This document shows positions 1 to 11,181 of a DNA stretch of 64,000 nt, piece by piece. Positions within the stretch are counted from its first letter, which is position 1; each line of letters begins with the position of its first letter. This stretch comes from Symbiodinium sp. CCMP2592. Lineage: Eukaryota > Sar > Dinophyceae > Suessiales > Symbiodiniaceae. A program made the position numbers and the translations under genes. The DNA is taken from contig CAJNDT010000958.1 of NCBI GenBank assembly GCA_905221615.1, forward strand, positions 45,303 to 109,302, given 5' to 3'. The notes beneath the pieces are model-generated. The model ran no database searches, was not told the origin of the DNA, and saw only the letters and a list, made by a program, of their open reading frames with translations.

Positions 1-3000
1 CCTGCTTAACTCGACGGGATTGGCGACCTTCCTGCTTCCTGGCCGGATCCTAGCGCAAGAAATCTCTAGCGACTCTACAGAGGGGTTTCTCAGCTTCGCT
101 CCTCGGGCTCCGAGTAAATCAACCTCGCCCACGAACTGCGTTTCTCTCAACTACAATGCAGTATATCGCTCAGCAAGAAAGACTGGCAAGCAAAAATCCA
201 CACGCGTTTTCAAAGGATTACGCTAAAGAAGGCAGAAGTCCCAAGCGGACACACACGAAAAACCATCGGGATCTGTGAAAGTTTTGCAACTTGCCTCAAC
301 AAGAGGCCCCTTTCCACGCCCACATCATGTGGTCGGAATCTCAGCCATTCCACGCCCACGGAGCCTCGACATGAACTTGGGGGACCTCGACCATCTGCTC
401 AGCAACCATTGCAGTAGGAACCTGCGAAAACGCTTGGCTCGTGCCACGCATCCACATGTGCCGGATCCAGCATTGTGCAGCGTTTGCTACTGCCTCGACC
501 ACTCGTTCCCGGCACTGGTAGACCGGCACACCGACCTGATTCTGAAATACACCCTGCCAGTCGCCGATCACTTCTACCTTCTACCTCTGTGCATTGTGAA
601 GCCCACCTGCTTTTGCACCTCCCTTACCTGAGTTTTGGGGATCTGCTTCACCAGGTTCACATACTCGATCTTTGGAACCTATGCACTTTTCAGACAGCTA
701 AGCCGTTAAGAGTCAAGAACCATCTGCCTCCTCGATCCGCTCCTGGATCAAGACGTGGGGTACTTCTACGATCTTCTCAGTCACCTGAGCCACGGAATGT
801 CAAAAAGCAGAGACAGAAAGAGAAGGGGAGAAAGAGATAGGGTTGCGTAGCCTCGTAGACTGGTCTCGCCACTTCTTTGGTCACTTCCTGCACCTGTCGC
901 GGCTTGCACATCGCTGTCTGCAAGGCTAACTGGCGAAGTGCATCCAGTATCAAAAACTTTTCACTGTATCACGAAGCTGCAAGATCAGGCCAGGAAGAGC
1001 GCATACCTTGCTTCGCACACAGCATCTGCCGCAAGCTCCCGAGTGCTGTCAAACTGGGAACGATGAATTGTCCAGGCTGCAGCAAGGACGAGTGCTTCTC
1101 TCTCCCGGCACCTGCATAGCAGTCTGGCTCCTCCTCTGCACACAAGAAGCGCAAGCAAATGCGCTGCATAATAGCACTAGGACATGCACTCTGAAGGATC
1201 CTTCAGCAGCTCGAACCCAGCACGTTCGTAGCAAGCTCGAGCCACACCTCATAGCAAGTGTGATTTGTTCCACTCAAGTTGCAAAACCGTGTGCCATGCA
1301 CTAATACCATAACTTACATGGAAGGTCATCCGAAGGGCGGTTGTAGCCTGCGAGGTGCAGGGCCTCAGCTCCAGCAACTGTTGGAAAATGATTTGGAAGG
1401 TACAAGATGGCAATTTTGCTGATGGTGCCGAGACAAGTCCAACAGTTCTCAGTCGCATTCCACAGCTCTGAGTGATGTGTCTTTTGGACCACCCGCGCCT
1501 GAAAGACACTGCAGATCAAAAGCGGGAGCTCCCTGCGACCGCATGACCCAACAAGAGCTCCCCATCCTCCGAAGAGCTCCTCTCTGGGCTTGGCCGCAGT
1601 GCGCAGGGCACTCATCGCCCGGCGGAGCAGCGCAGATGCGAGGCCACGGCGCCGGAGCTGCGAGCGCAACAGGCCCAACACAGCCGAAGCAATTCAACAC
1701 AACAGAGCGCAGAAAGAAACGTAAAAAAACAGTGATAGTAGTCGGCTTCATCACACATCCACACAGCATGGCATGTGAAACAAGTTGGGGCTATATGTAC
1801 TGAAACGCTCATGCGGTGGCTCATGCCTTCGAGTTTGCTTGCGGCATGCGGAAGGGTGCTTGTGCGCGTGTGTGCGTGTAGCGCACATATACGCCAAGGG
1901 GAGACCCTTTGCTTTTTGAAGCAGGGGAGGGAAAGGAGGGGGCAAGCCCCGTCCAATGAAACGCCCGCGCCCTCGCCAGGCAAACGTACCTGCCTTTGCT
2001 TGCTCATGGATCGCCGCGGGGATAGCTTGGCAAGCCTCGTCTCATTTTCATGTCAATCTGTACCTCGTGCGACATCGTTCCCCTTTGGCATCCGTCGCAC
2101 AAAAACATTCCATGCAATGTTCATTGTCATCTTCAACATCATCTCGTTTCATGTTCATGAGTTGCCAGACATCTGTCAACCTGTTGAGAAAGCGTGTGCA
2201 TGTGCTTGTATCTGTGTCGGCATCTGTGTCTGTGTGTGTGAAGGGGTTTCTTTTAAACTATGTCGACTCGGAAGCGCCATGAATATGAGTGTGTTGAATC
2301 GAATCGAATCTGCTTGGAGTCGGACTGGTGCTGTCTTGAAGGAGCCCGGACAAGGAAGGTGTTGGTCAAGGTCACCTCTTAACAAGGCTGCATCTGGAAA
2401 GCGGAGGTTTGCCGTCTCGACCTTCGCCGTAAGAAACGCCACAACGATGGTATTTTCATTGAGAACTGCCGAACCAGCAAGGTCGTCGATGTGCGAAATT
2501 TCGCTCATGTTAACGTCGTGCTGCCGAAAGGGGAAAAGCTGTCTTGGTGGCATGGAGAAAACTTCAAACTACAAGAGGGGGTGTGACATCCGATGATAGT
2601 GTGCACCCATCTCGCCTGACCTGGCCTATGGAGTTTCAACCCAGATCCCCTTCTGATCTTTTTTCCTCCGCTCGCCACATGCTCTCCAAGCACTCCGGGC
2701 CTCATCTTCACATTTAGCCGAGTCCCCTCCTGTCCTTTCTCGGATCGTCAGGAAAATCCTGCAATGTACAGTCTTCACCTCCCCTTCAAAACTACTCCAC
2801 TCCCGCCAGCATCCTCCACATGTACTCAAAACCCCCCTTCCGTCTGCTGTCGTTGTGTTAAGCAATTGTCTTCACATTCACTTCGAGATTACTCAAGCCT
2901 GCATTCGTCTCTGAGCGGGCTTCCAGATGCTACGTGACTATACTGGGGGTACAGGTGCTGTCGGAACGCGGCAGAACACACTCGGGGCTTGCACAGAGAA

Positions 3001-3962
3001 ACATGGTCAGATTTGCAAGAAGTTCACGCCGAGCATTGTCGGGACTTGAGCAAATTGCGCACTCGCCTGTCTCAATAAAGAACACGAGCAAAAAGCCAAC
3101 GGTTAAAGCTTCCAAAACATAATATGCCACCCCCCCCCTCCGCCTCGCAGTTCATGACACGATCAGACGTCAACATGTTCTTTCGCTGTGGCATTTCGTG
3201 ATGTTACAACAGCTACGCCTCAATGACTCAGCATGCAAGAAAAGGCAGTTATTGCCCAAGCCTCTCCCAGGCTGCCTAGACTCAGCACGTAGCCAAGCTC
3301 TCTGCCACCGGCACCTGCCGCTCCGAAGGGTGTCACAAAGCTGACGGTGGGAATGCTCAAGCCGACTTCTTGGGCAAGGGCTGTCCCACGCAATGTACTT
3401 GGGACGTGCCACGTCCACTCGCAGCATGTCTGCGGTATCTTTACCAGCAAACTCCTTCAAGCATTCTTCAAAGGAAGCATGATTAGAGGCTAGGTCCAAG
3501 AAACATTATGATCGAAGGCATGGGTATCCCAGAAGGCTCCCACCTCTATAGCCTCGCGGCTTGCAAGGGCCACAACAATGCCAACTGGAGCAGCTGTTTC
3601 ATCCTGCAAGTTGCGTTGGGCATGGGTATTTGTTTCCTGGTCCCAGCACTTCTTGGAGTCTGTTGCTAGTGCACCCCTTCTGGCGCTAAGTGGCATTGCT
3701 GCAATGAGGAAACTGAATTCATCTCTTTGGCTGAGCCGCTGTCGTTCTAGGAGGATCCACCGTGCCGCAGATGCTTAGAGGTTATCATATTCATCGGCAT
3801 CTCGGTTTCTTCAATCGGTTGAGCTTAGCCCTGAACTGTCCTGAGGGATCGTGGCTTTAAAAGCAATTACGCCAGGATGACGCAGCAGCTGAGCACACCA
3901 AGGCTCACCTCCTTGTCGCACAGAGATTTGAAAAACCTTCCGCTCAACGTGGATAGTACACA

Positions 3963-3998
3963 TGCTGCACTGTTGCTGCACTGTTGCTGCACTGTTGC
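3963..3998. repeat. Three tandem copies of an 11-bp unit
   Basis: TGCTGCACTGT is repeated three times head to tail and followed by a partial fourth copy. It is a short minisatellite with no coding context that I can support. Confidence 0.85.
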
Positions 3999-4761
3999 AT
4001 CTGCCATCCTCTGCAGGATTCCTTTGGAAACCATTCTTCCTGTGTCGAAATAACGTAGCAGAACATGTCATCGAGCGGTGCATTGCCCTGTGTCCTGCAG
4101 ATCTGCCAAGTCTTGAGCATCCTCTGGCTGCATGGGCACGAGAAGGAAGTCCTGCATGGATGCTTCTCACGGATTCAAGTACTCCATCATGTCGATTCAA
4201 CCACAAACTCCGGACAGTCCGATGACTTCGTCACCGTGTCAAGAAGGTCTGGCTGGCCCTCGATCCTGTCTGCAGATGCATGCCATATACGTCTTGACCC
4301 ACTGTCGAAGAACAGGATCGTGTCAGAAAAATTCCAGTGGGTCCAAGATGCAAACGATGTGCGCGTGCTCGCAACTCAGGTGCTGTGGAACCTGCCATTC
4401 CAACCTACAACAGCTAAAGTCGTAGTCCACTAACCCCCCTGAAAATACGAGAAATCTGCAGCAGAATCGACCTGGCGGCAGTGCCGACGACAGTGGAACG
4501 GGTCCATCCACCTTTGCACAAGGTGTATCCTCCTTCTGGCTGCTGCTGCTAGATGCACACCGCTCGAACACATGAGCAGAAAGCGATTAACCCTAAACCT
4601 GCGTCACGACTCTAATTCTAAACCTCTATGTAGCTGCTGCATCGACAACCAGCTCAAGACGAACTATCGATGCCTGGCGGAGCTGCGGTTTAGCCCGCTT
4701 GCCTTTTGCACCTACAGCTGATGCCAACTCGGAGAACAACAATCGCCAGTTAGTGATTAGT

Positions 4762-4787
4762 GTCAGCACTATGATCATTGTGCTGAC
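4762..4787. repeat. 26-bp near-perfect palindrome
   Basis: GTCAGCAC and GTGCTGAC form 8-bp perfect arms around the inner palindrome ATGATCAT, with one mismatched pair between them. It could form a small cruciform or bind a dimeric protein. No gene is adjacent to give it a role. Confidence 0.7.
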
Positions 4788-7136
4788 ATTGTCACTGTCA
4801 CAACTGTTTTTGCCGTCTCTCAGAGCAGATCCGGTCGCGAACACTGATGACGGTGAGTGCCTTCTATTCACTAGTGGAGAAACGCAAACTGCAGCTTGGG
4901 CTGTGGCGAAGCTTGTCGACCAAGCCATACCGTGCAACTTTCGGCTCTCGTACGGGCCACCACAAGAAAGCCCTCACATCGTCGAAGACGCATCCAGAAG
5001 TTCAAAATACTCTACAGCAAGCACGATTACACATCAATGTGGAGCTTCGCAAATGTTCAAGTTCCGCGACGTCAGTTCGAACCCCGGCTACACAAACTAT
5101 CTTCTCTCATCCATGGGGCTGCCAACCTCTAATTGAAAACTTCCTGCACCGATGATATTGTCAAACTGTCCCGTACAGGTACATAAGGCAACTGCAATAC
5201 TTCCCCGCGGACCTGCTCGCCCAACATAACATCAGCAAGGCTGCCATCGGCTCAAACACGCGCAATGTGCCCATGATTGGAGACAAGTGAACCTAGTCTA
5301 GAATTTAAGCATCGCTGAAGCACTTTGTCACGCACACGGTAGGAGCTGCGATACACACGAGCACGGATAGCCGTCCCGTCCAAATTCTGTAGCAATCTAC
5401 GACAATGTTGGGGCAAGCAAGACCTACATAGCTTTGCTTTGCCTCGCTCAAATCAGAAGCGTCAATTGGTTTGGCGTTGTGCGACTCGCACATCTACATA
5501 CCTCCGGCTCAAACAACACTCCAAGCCGAACGGCCCGCAAGCAGGTCACTGCGAATGCTACTGCTGGGGAATGATATCTCCGGAAGCAGGTTGGTGCCTC
5601 AACCCGCGGAACTTGCTTTAGAAGGATCGTCTCCTGTATCTTGGGCACCTTCATACGCACGCGGCTAGCACATAAATGTGGCGGTATGCAAACAAGCTCC
5701 AGCAAGTTCAAGACGATCCAATTCGAGTACTCAATTTCAGCCTCGACCACTTTCTCCTGGTACAACACCGTGGGAACCTGAGGCAAATACACCTTTCAGC
5801 TCTTCGGCCCGGACGTCTGAAACTTTCCTTCCTCAGCTCCTCACCTCCACGATCTGCTCTTCGATTTGCACCTATTGACAGAGCGTCACTGATCTTGTTG
5901 TGGGCATGGGCTTGACCCGAACCTCTTGCATTGGAGGATTCGCACAAGGCTCGACACAAGGGCCCGAAGCCATTGCCTGGTCGCACTACACACGGCAGTT
6001 CCAAATCCAACATGACACTTGCACGTCAATACTCAAGCTTAAGCTTTCGGAACTGCCGATGCCATTAACCTGTGCCTGTGCACGAAGCGCACCGGCGGCA
6101 AGTACTCCATGACCCTGGAGTACATGTTAGACTTGACAATGAAAGGTCGGAACATAAACCATCACTCCTCGCGGTTTGGGCCAGGTCGGCCGGGTCGGCA
6201 CGACCCCCACATGGCTCGGGTCTCGGGTTGGACCAAAAGCTAATCGTGGATCGGCTGGCACCTGGGTCTGGACCAACGGGCCTTTTTGCAAGGCTACACG
6301 GCAGCGCTCCCTGTGAAGACTAGGACGGAAACTACATCGCTTTCCAAACTGCATCAATGCATCGCCTGGCTAAAATGCTCATGAGAAGCTCGGAGCCACA
6401 ACTTTTATAACAAAAAACGACTGACAATATCCCTACGGTGCCTCACCCCCGGAAAAAAAACACTAGTGTCCAACTTTTGGGTTTTATTCCATAGTGACCA
6501 GTTTGCATGTTCAACCCCATTGCTGCATCGGCCATCAACATCAGCCATCCATGACGTCCATTGACTTGCAATTTGGGCTTGTGTTAACGGACGATTATAT
6601 GGAATCATGGCAAGCCGGCATACGTGGTGACATTGAATGAAGCGTTGTGGTAATAACGGCAACAACATTGACATTAAAAACTGCAAGTTTTCGTTGCAGC
6701 TGGCGGCACCCTGCGCCCCGACATCACTAAGCAGCTGCAAAATATCGCAGGAATCGATCTTTAGTTCCCGTGAAACTGGAATCGTAACAACTTGTGGCAA
6801 GTAACCCCGGCAAGTTCTGGCAAGTTTCGGCCAAAAGACTTGTCTGATTGATGCGGAAACTTTCTGATCAGGAGCGTGAGGTCGCAGCGAACAACCGATA
6901 GTGAACAGAGGGCGGCAACCAAAAAAGCCTCGACCGCTAGCACGTGGAGACAGAGGCTCAAGTGTCGCATCCAAGCAATGACGTTCAAATGCACAAGATC
7001 ATCCAAACACACAAACAATATTCAGCATGTGTAAGCGTTGCGAACTACGCTAGCATTAGTAAATTAAGCATGGAAACAATCCTTTAAAAAATAGAAAACA
7101 TTGCTCATTTCAACACCACATTCGATGTCATGTCGC

Positions 7137-7447
7137 GTGTGTGTGTGTGTGTGGATATATTATTTTGTATATCATATATGATATATAACATGAGAAATAT
7201 ATTATTTAATATATAACATTTAAGGTACAATATGAAATACATGATATGTAGTTATTATTGTATAAATGAAGGATAATACGCAATATCTAATATTTAGTAT
7301 TTGATATCTGGTATAAAACATAACATATACAACACATAATACGTAATAGAATATATATAGCATATGTGATAAATATATACATTTTTGAAAATTGTAAAAT
7401 GAATCCTTTGAAATTGTACATATATATATAGTATATGCAATAAACAT
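7137..7447. repeat. GT microsatellite and AT-rich block
   Basis: A (GT)n run at about 7137-7152 is followed by roughly 290 bp of strongly AT-rich sequence rich in TATA and ATAT words. It matches in character the AT-rich DNA at 26811-26979. E1 therefore appears to have inserted into one continuous AT-rich block, now split. Confidence 0.85.
7443..7447. repeat. E1 target-site duplication, left copy
   Basis: AACAT lies immediately outside the left LTR and is repeated immediately outside the right LTR at 26811-26815. Five-base duplications are normal for Ty1/copia integrases. Confidence 0.85.
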
Positions 7448-7878
7448 TGCGTGGGGGATTGATCTCGACTAGGTTGCTGCTCTCCCCACCAGAGCTGTAA
7501 TGAATATAGGTGTGGCTGGCTTGCACTCTCCACAGACTGGACCCTGTCTCTCTTACGCTTCCACACGCGCAATCCTATGCAGGCAGAACCGGCGGCCGTT
7601 CCTTTTGCACTCACTGCCGGCGGCGGTTCGTCTGTGCAACGGGATAGCTCTGATTGCTCAGGATAGAAGACACTTATAGCACTTAGCTATGGGCATTGAC
7701 TTGAGCCAAACGTTGCGTGGGCGGTCACATAGAAAGGTAAAGATGAGGGACGCGTAGCGTGCCCCCTTAGAGTCGAGGGACGCGTAGCGTGCCCCCTTCT
7801 CTTGCACTTTACACGGTCTTGCTCACAGCTCTTATAGTGACACCTTAGAACTTGACAAGGCATCGCAGTCCGTTCGCA
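7448..7878 (-). repeat. E1 3' LTR
   Basis: 431 bp, beginning TGCGTGGGGG and ending GTTCGCA on the plus strand. It is identical to 26380-26810 apart from about six transitions. It contains a direct repeat of a 24-bp unit at 7745-7768 and 7775-7798 (key word GACGCGTAGCGTG). On the element's sense strand it also contains TTTGGCTCAAG, discussed separately. Confidence 0.93.
7700..7710 (-). other. Spliced-leader-like 11-mer in the E1 LTR
   Basis: The minus strand reads TTTGGCTCAAG, identical to the last 11 bases of the conserved dinoflagellate spliced leader. The same string is at 26632-26642 in the other E1 LTR. It may be a relic of a trans-spliced transcript that was reverse transcribed, or a mimic of the leader. 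The match is short, so the interpretation is inference. Confidence 0.5.
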
Positions 7879-7884
7879 CCCCCC
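7879..7884 (-). promoter_or_regulatory. E1 polypurine tract
   Basis: On the sense strand six G residues abut the 5' end of the 3' LTR. This is the position expected of the polypurine primer for plus-strand DNA synthesis. The tract is short but exactly placed. Confidence 0.7.
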
Positions 7885-8142
7885 ATGAGTTGCGTCTCCG
7901 ACGCTGCTCACCCGGAAGATGGCACGATAGGACAACAGAAAATGTTCCGCCGCAACGTTGGCATTGAAAATCAGAGCTTTGCATCCCAATTAGAAACGTT
8001 GTGACACTCATCTACGTCAGTAACGATCCCCTGAAATGGCAAACGAATCAGGCGTCACCGAAGAAAGAAGCATTCGCGATGGCATTCCATGGGCGAAGCT
8101 CAGAGGTCACGAACTGATAGGCGAGGAAGACCAAGCGTTGAT

Positions 8143-11100
8143 TCATCTCCATCTTCGCGTGGTCGCAGGATCGCGGTCCCAGGGCCGGAGGTTTTCCTCT
8201 GGATACTGTTCCCTTTGCTTTCCTTTGTCCTTGCCTTTGTTTCGGCCTTTGCCGGCGGTGTAGTCATAGTAGGTGTTGGCGTTCCAGCCTCCATGCTGTT
8301 CACCTCCGGTTCTCTCACGCCCTTTTGAAGGTCCCTTGGCCGAAGAAGCGCTTGCACGTTCCTCCGTAGTGACAGGCGTGTCCAGGATGGAAGTACCACC
8401 TGGAGGGAGATAGTCAGCGGCCGAAATGTGGTGTAGGGCTTCAGTACGCTTGGTCGTCGGGTTTTGCTGTCTCTCAGCCTTGGATCTGTTCAATCTGTCC
8501 ATGAAATGCGCAGGCATTTGCACATTGTGGTCCACCAGCAATCCGATGGTCTGGACTGAATGATCGGAATGAGTCAGCAGGATACCGACGGGGTCGATGT
8601 ACAAGAAGTCCACCGGTCCAGTTGGCGTTGGTCGTAGCACTGAGAATTGTTGGTGTCCCGTCACCATCGGAATCACCTCGCACAGGACGTTCAGGCAACA
8701 AAAATGCATAGCCTTCACATCTTCATCCCTGTTGCTCTTCAAGTACGTAGTAGGGTTGAAGTTGTCCCTGCCAATTCCCATCATGTTGGCTCCCCGTGTA
8801 ATCAACGAAAGCATCTGATTCGTCCGGAAGCGCTTCAAAGTGTAAGTCCCGTTGGGATCATACTGCTTGAAGTTCTCAGGTTCCTTGGCAAAGCGAATGA
8901 TCTCCTCATCAGTCACATCCCTGCTCACACCAGTCTCTCTGTCCACTACAGCCAATGATCCCCATTTTCCAAGCACATCATAACGTTGGCCAAGTGCGAA
9001 ATTCTCCTTCATCTGAAACAACGGCATAGTAGCCCACTTCGCGAAGCCTGACCAAGCCTTGTAGATGGTCCTGCATACCACGAAAGCCATATACGAAAGA
9101 GCGACCATGTTGGCGTCGATGCAATGGGCATTTCGCTTCCCTGAGTAGTAGGATGGCTGCATGGCGGTACGTGCGAGTTGTAGCTCAGGATCGATGTTCA
9201 AAGACTGGCCGGTGATGAAGACGGGACGGCGTTCCTGTGCAACTGCATCTGGTACTGCGTCATCAAAGTCCTCTCCTGGCTCTATGTCCATTTCTTCATC
9301 AGGTTCCTGTTCTGGATCGTCCTCCGCGATGACAGATGGTTCTGGGATTTCCTCAGGTTCCGCAACGGTCTCTACCTCCATGGCTTCCTGCTCCTCTTCG
9401 GGCGCCTCAGGCACTGCTGCTGCCGCGGCTTCCATTGTCTGAGCAATGAAGTCACTGGGGATCTCCGTAGGAGTCTCCCGTTGTGGAGAACCTTGGTAAT
9501 ATCCGCTAGAAACGAACTGTGACCAGCAAGACGTGCATCGGGAGAAGCATGCTGGAACGATGTTGTAGCATGCCGGGCACACCCTCATTCTCCTTCCATC
9601 CTCGTCTCTGCGTAGGTCTTCGGGTCGCCAATTCTTGATGACAAACTTGATCCCTTTGTCCATGTAGTGATGCCGAACCGTGTTCTCCCTGTGGGACTCC
9701 AGGACAGTCGTAAGGTCTCGAATGATCTGCTCCTTGCTGGTGTCGTGGGGTCCAGGAGGCATTTCGCAAAGCAATTCCATGATCTTGCTCGGCGTTCGGT
9801 ATCTCTCGAACTCAGGGAGCAACGGTGATGCATTGTAGTCCAACACCAGCTCTTTCTCCAACCGTTCATCGTAGATCTTTTCCACCAGAGCGAAAGAGTG
9901 TGTATCTTGAGGATCCGGGACGCAAAACCATACCTCCTTGACGAACTGGAACGGTATCGTTCGGCCAACGATCATGATGCCGCTGTCTGTGATACGTCCA
10001 TCTTCTCGTGCAAGGTCCTGCGATGGGACATGAAGGACCGCCAGTGGCATGTGCTTGGCATCTCGTCCATGTACCCGCATCTTGGTCGTCGCATTCCGGT
10101 GATCGAACGGTGCAAACACCCCCCAATAGCTGTGGAGTCTGCCGCCTTGGTTGCCTCGAAATTGGCGCCTATGGTCGAAGTCCCCGTCGGGGTCCTCCGA
10201 ACCAGGCATGATGCCTTGCGTGACAATGGAATCCAAGTTGCGGCATGCCGTAGCGTGGAACGCGCCTCCAAGACGTTGCAAGAGGGTCATAGATGGAGAT
10301 ATTGCGAACCTGTTCTTGTCCAACTGAAGCAAATTGTTCTGGGGATCTGAGTGCGCAGAGTGACCACTTGTAGCCCGAACTGCCCATGGCTTCACCCAGC
10401 CGTTGCAAACGTTCAGGTACCTCTGGCTGTGCCGGCAACGATCATTGTTCTGGATCTCCGTGATCTGGTCAGGAATCGATACCAACATGTTCGAACCTGC
10501 GGATCCAAGAGTTTCCACGCCGGGGTCCTTCACTCTCACTCCCAGGAACTGCAACCGAATCTTGGCCTTGTGGCGTTTCGTGGCTGCGAGCATGTTCCCT
10601 TGGAACAATAGCTGAAGTCTTTCATTGTACACTCTCTTCCTCTGTTGCTCATCGGACCATGAGACCGCTTCGGTGATGCGTCTGCTTTCATGGGTCCATA
10701 GTTGCTCATGCCTCACCAAGTCTTCGATCAGCACCCACCCTCCTTCATCACATCGAATGACGCTGCTGAACGCTACCTGGCACCTGTTGTCAAGCCATTC
10801 CGAGCCTGGGCGCCTGGCGATTCTGTGACGCAGGTCAGATTGGATGCATGATAGCGCCCAATCCGCGTTTATTCTGCGCTGACGGGTGATGTTGCGAAGG
10901 ACAACTTCGTTCACGATGTCCCATCGATTGTTGATGAAGCTTGCACCCTTGGTTGGGATCAGGTCGAGAATTCCGCACCGGATTGGCCTTCCGCCGCCGA
11001 TGCATTCATAGCCTGCATTGGTGTATCCCTGAGTGGTATCGTCAAAAGCAAAGCTAGGACGGTCTCCTCGTTGAGGTAGGCGTCGGTCGCGATGGTCCGA

Positions 11101-11181
11101 AAGCTGCTCAATGAGGTCCACCACCCGCTGGCTATTCTCTGGTCCTGATTCCTGCAGTGGTAAGATTGTGTTTGTTCTCAT
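8143..11181 (-). CDS. KptA/Tpt1-like RNA 2'-phosphotransferase domain protein carried by E1
   Basis: 1012 aa, starting at an ATG that overlaps the end of the upstream Cys-rich ORF by 50 bp in another frame. Residues about 85-420 follow the KptA/Tpt1 plan in order: LRH at about 117-119, GGWVLIEDL at about 147-155, VRATSGHS at about 268-275 (family RAxQGHS), then FHATACRNLDSIVTQGI at about 308-324 (family HGT motif). GRLHS follows near 347-351, in the place of the family R-x-H-V-H. Tpt1 removes splice-junction 2'-phosphate from RNA using NAD+, and related enzymes ADP-ribosylate RNA ends. The Arg-His pair and the later Arg residues that the mechanism uses are present. After this come a Cys4 ribbon (CPAC...CTSC, about 530-560), a long acidic segment, an unrecognised 250-aa domain and a Gly/Lys-rich tail. 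It is the last gene before the 3' LTR. Confidence 0.75.
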   Translation of the reverse strand: MRTNTILPLQESGPENSQRVVDLIEQLSDHRDRRLPQRGDRPSFAFDDTTQGYTNAGYECIGGGRPIRCGILDLIPTKGASFINNRWDIVNEVVLRNITRQRRINADWALSCIQSDLRHRIARRPGSEWLDNRCQVAFSSVIRCDEGGWVLIEDLVRHEQLWTHESRRITEAVSWSDEQQRKRVYNERLQLLFQGNMLAATKRHKAKIRLQFLGVRVKDPGVETLGSAGSNMLVSIPDQITEIQNNDRCRHSQRYLNVCNGWVKPWAVRATSGHSAHSDPQNNLLQLDKNRFAISPSMTLLQRLGGAFHATACRNLDSIVTQGIMPGSEDPDGDFDHRRQFRGNQGGRLHSYWGVFAPFDHRNATTKMRVHGRDAKHMPLAVLHVPSQDLAREDGRITDSGIMIVGRTIPFQFVKEVWFCVPDPQDTHSFALVEKIYDERLEKELVLDYNASPLLPEFERYRTPSKIMELLCEMPPGPHDTSKEQIIRDLTTVLESHRENTVRHHYMDKGIKFVIKNWRPEDLRRDEDGRRMRVCPACYNIVPACFSRCTSCWSQFVSSGYYQGSPQRETPTEIPSDFIAQTMEAAAAAVPEAPEEEQEAMEVETVAEPEEIPEPSVIAEDDPEQEPDEEMDIEPGEDFDDAVPDAVAQERRPVFITGQSLNIDPELQLARTAMQPSYYSGKRNAHCIDANMVALSYMAFVVCRTIYKAWSGFAKWATMPLFQMKENFALGQRYDVLGKWGSLAVVDRETGVSRDVTDEEIIRFAKEPENFKQYDPNGTYTLKRFRTNQMLSLITRGANMMGIGRDNFNPTTYLKSNRDEDVKAMHFCCLNVLCEVIPMVTGHQQFSVLRPTPTGPVDFLYIDPVGILLTHSDHSVQTIGLLVDHNVQMPAHFMDRLNRSKAERQQNPTTKRTEALHHISAADYLPPGGTSILDTPVTTEERASASSAKGPSKGRERTGGEQHGGWNANTYYDYTAGKGRNKGKDKGKQREQYPEENLRPWDRDPATTRRWR

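Larger units (their letters stand above)
1..7136. other. Intergenic, no supported gene
   Basis: Mixed-composition DNA with many short overlapping reading frames on both strands. None is longer than about 270 codons and none shows a recognisable domain, codon signature or start context. I see no LTR, RT, tRNA or rRNA signature. It contains a G/T-rich stretch near 2190-2240, a run of ten C near 3130, a short 11-bp tandem repeat and a small palindrome, the last two listed separately. Short spliced host exons could be hidden here and cannot be excluded by eye. Confidence 0.5.

Noticed and set aside
2176-2553. Minus frame with exon-like N-terminal half (MPPRQLFPFRQHDVN...)
   Set aside because: The first 75 residues look natural but the rest is repeat-derived, and no family, splice pair or neighbouring exon could be assigned.
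1775-2596. 273-codon plus-strand frame
   Set aside because: It contains a GT-microsatellite-derived CACACIC-type segment and no recognisable domain; it looks like chance opening.
3121-3145. C10 tract as a third copy of the (TA)n-C-AGGACCTACC junction
   Set aside because: Only the C run and a few flanking bases match; AGGACCTACCTC is absent.
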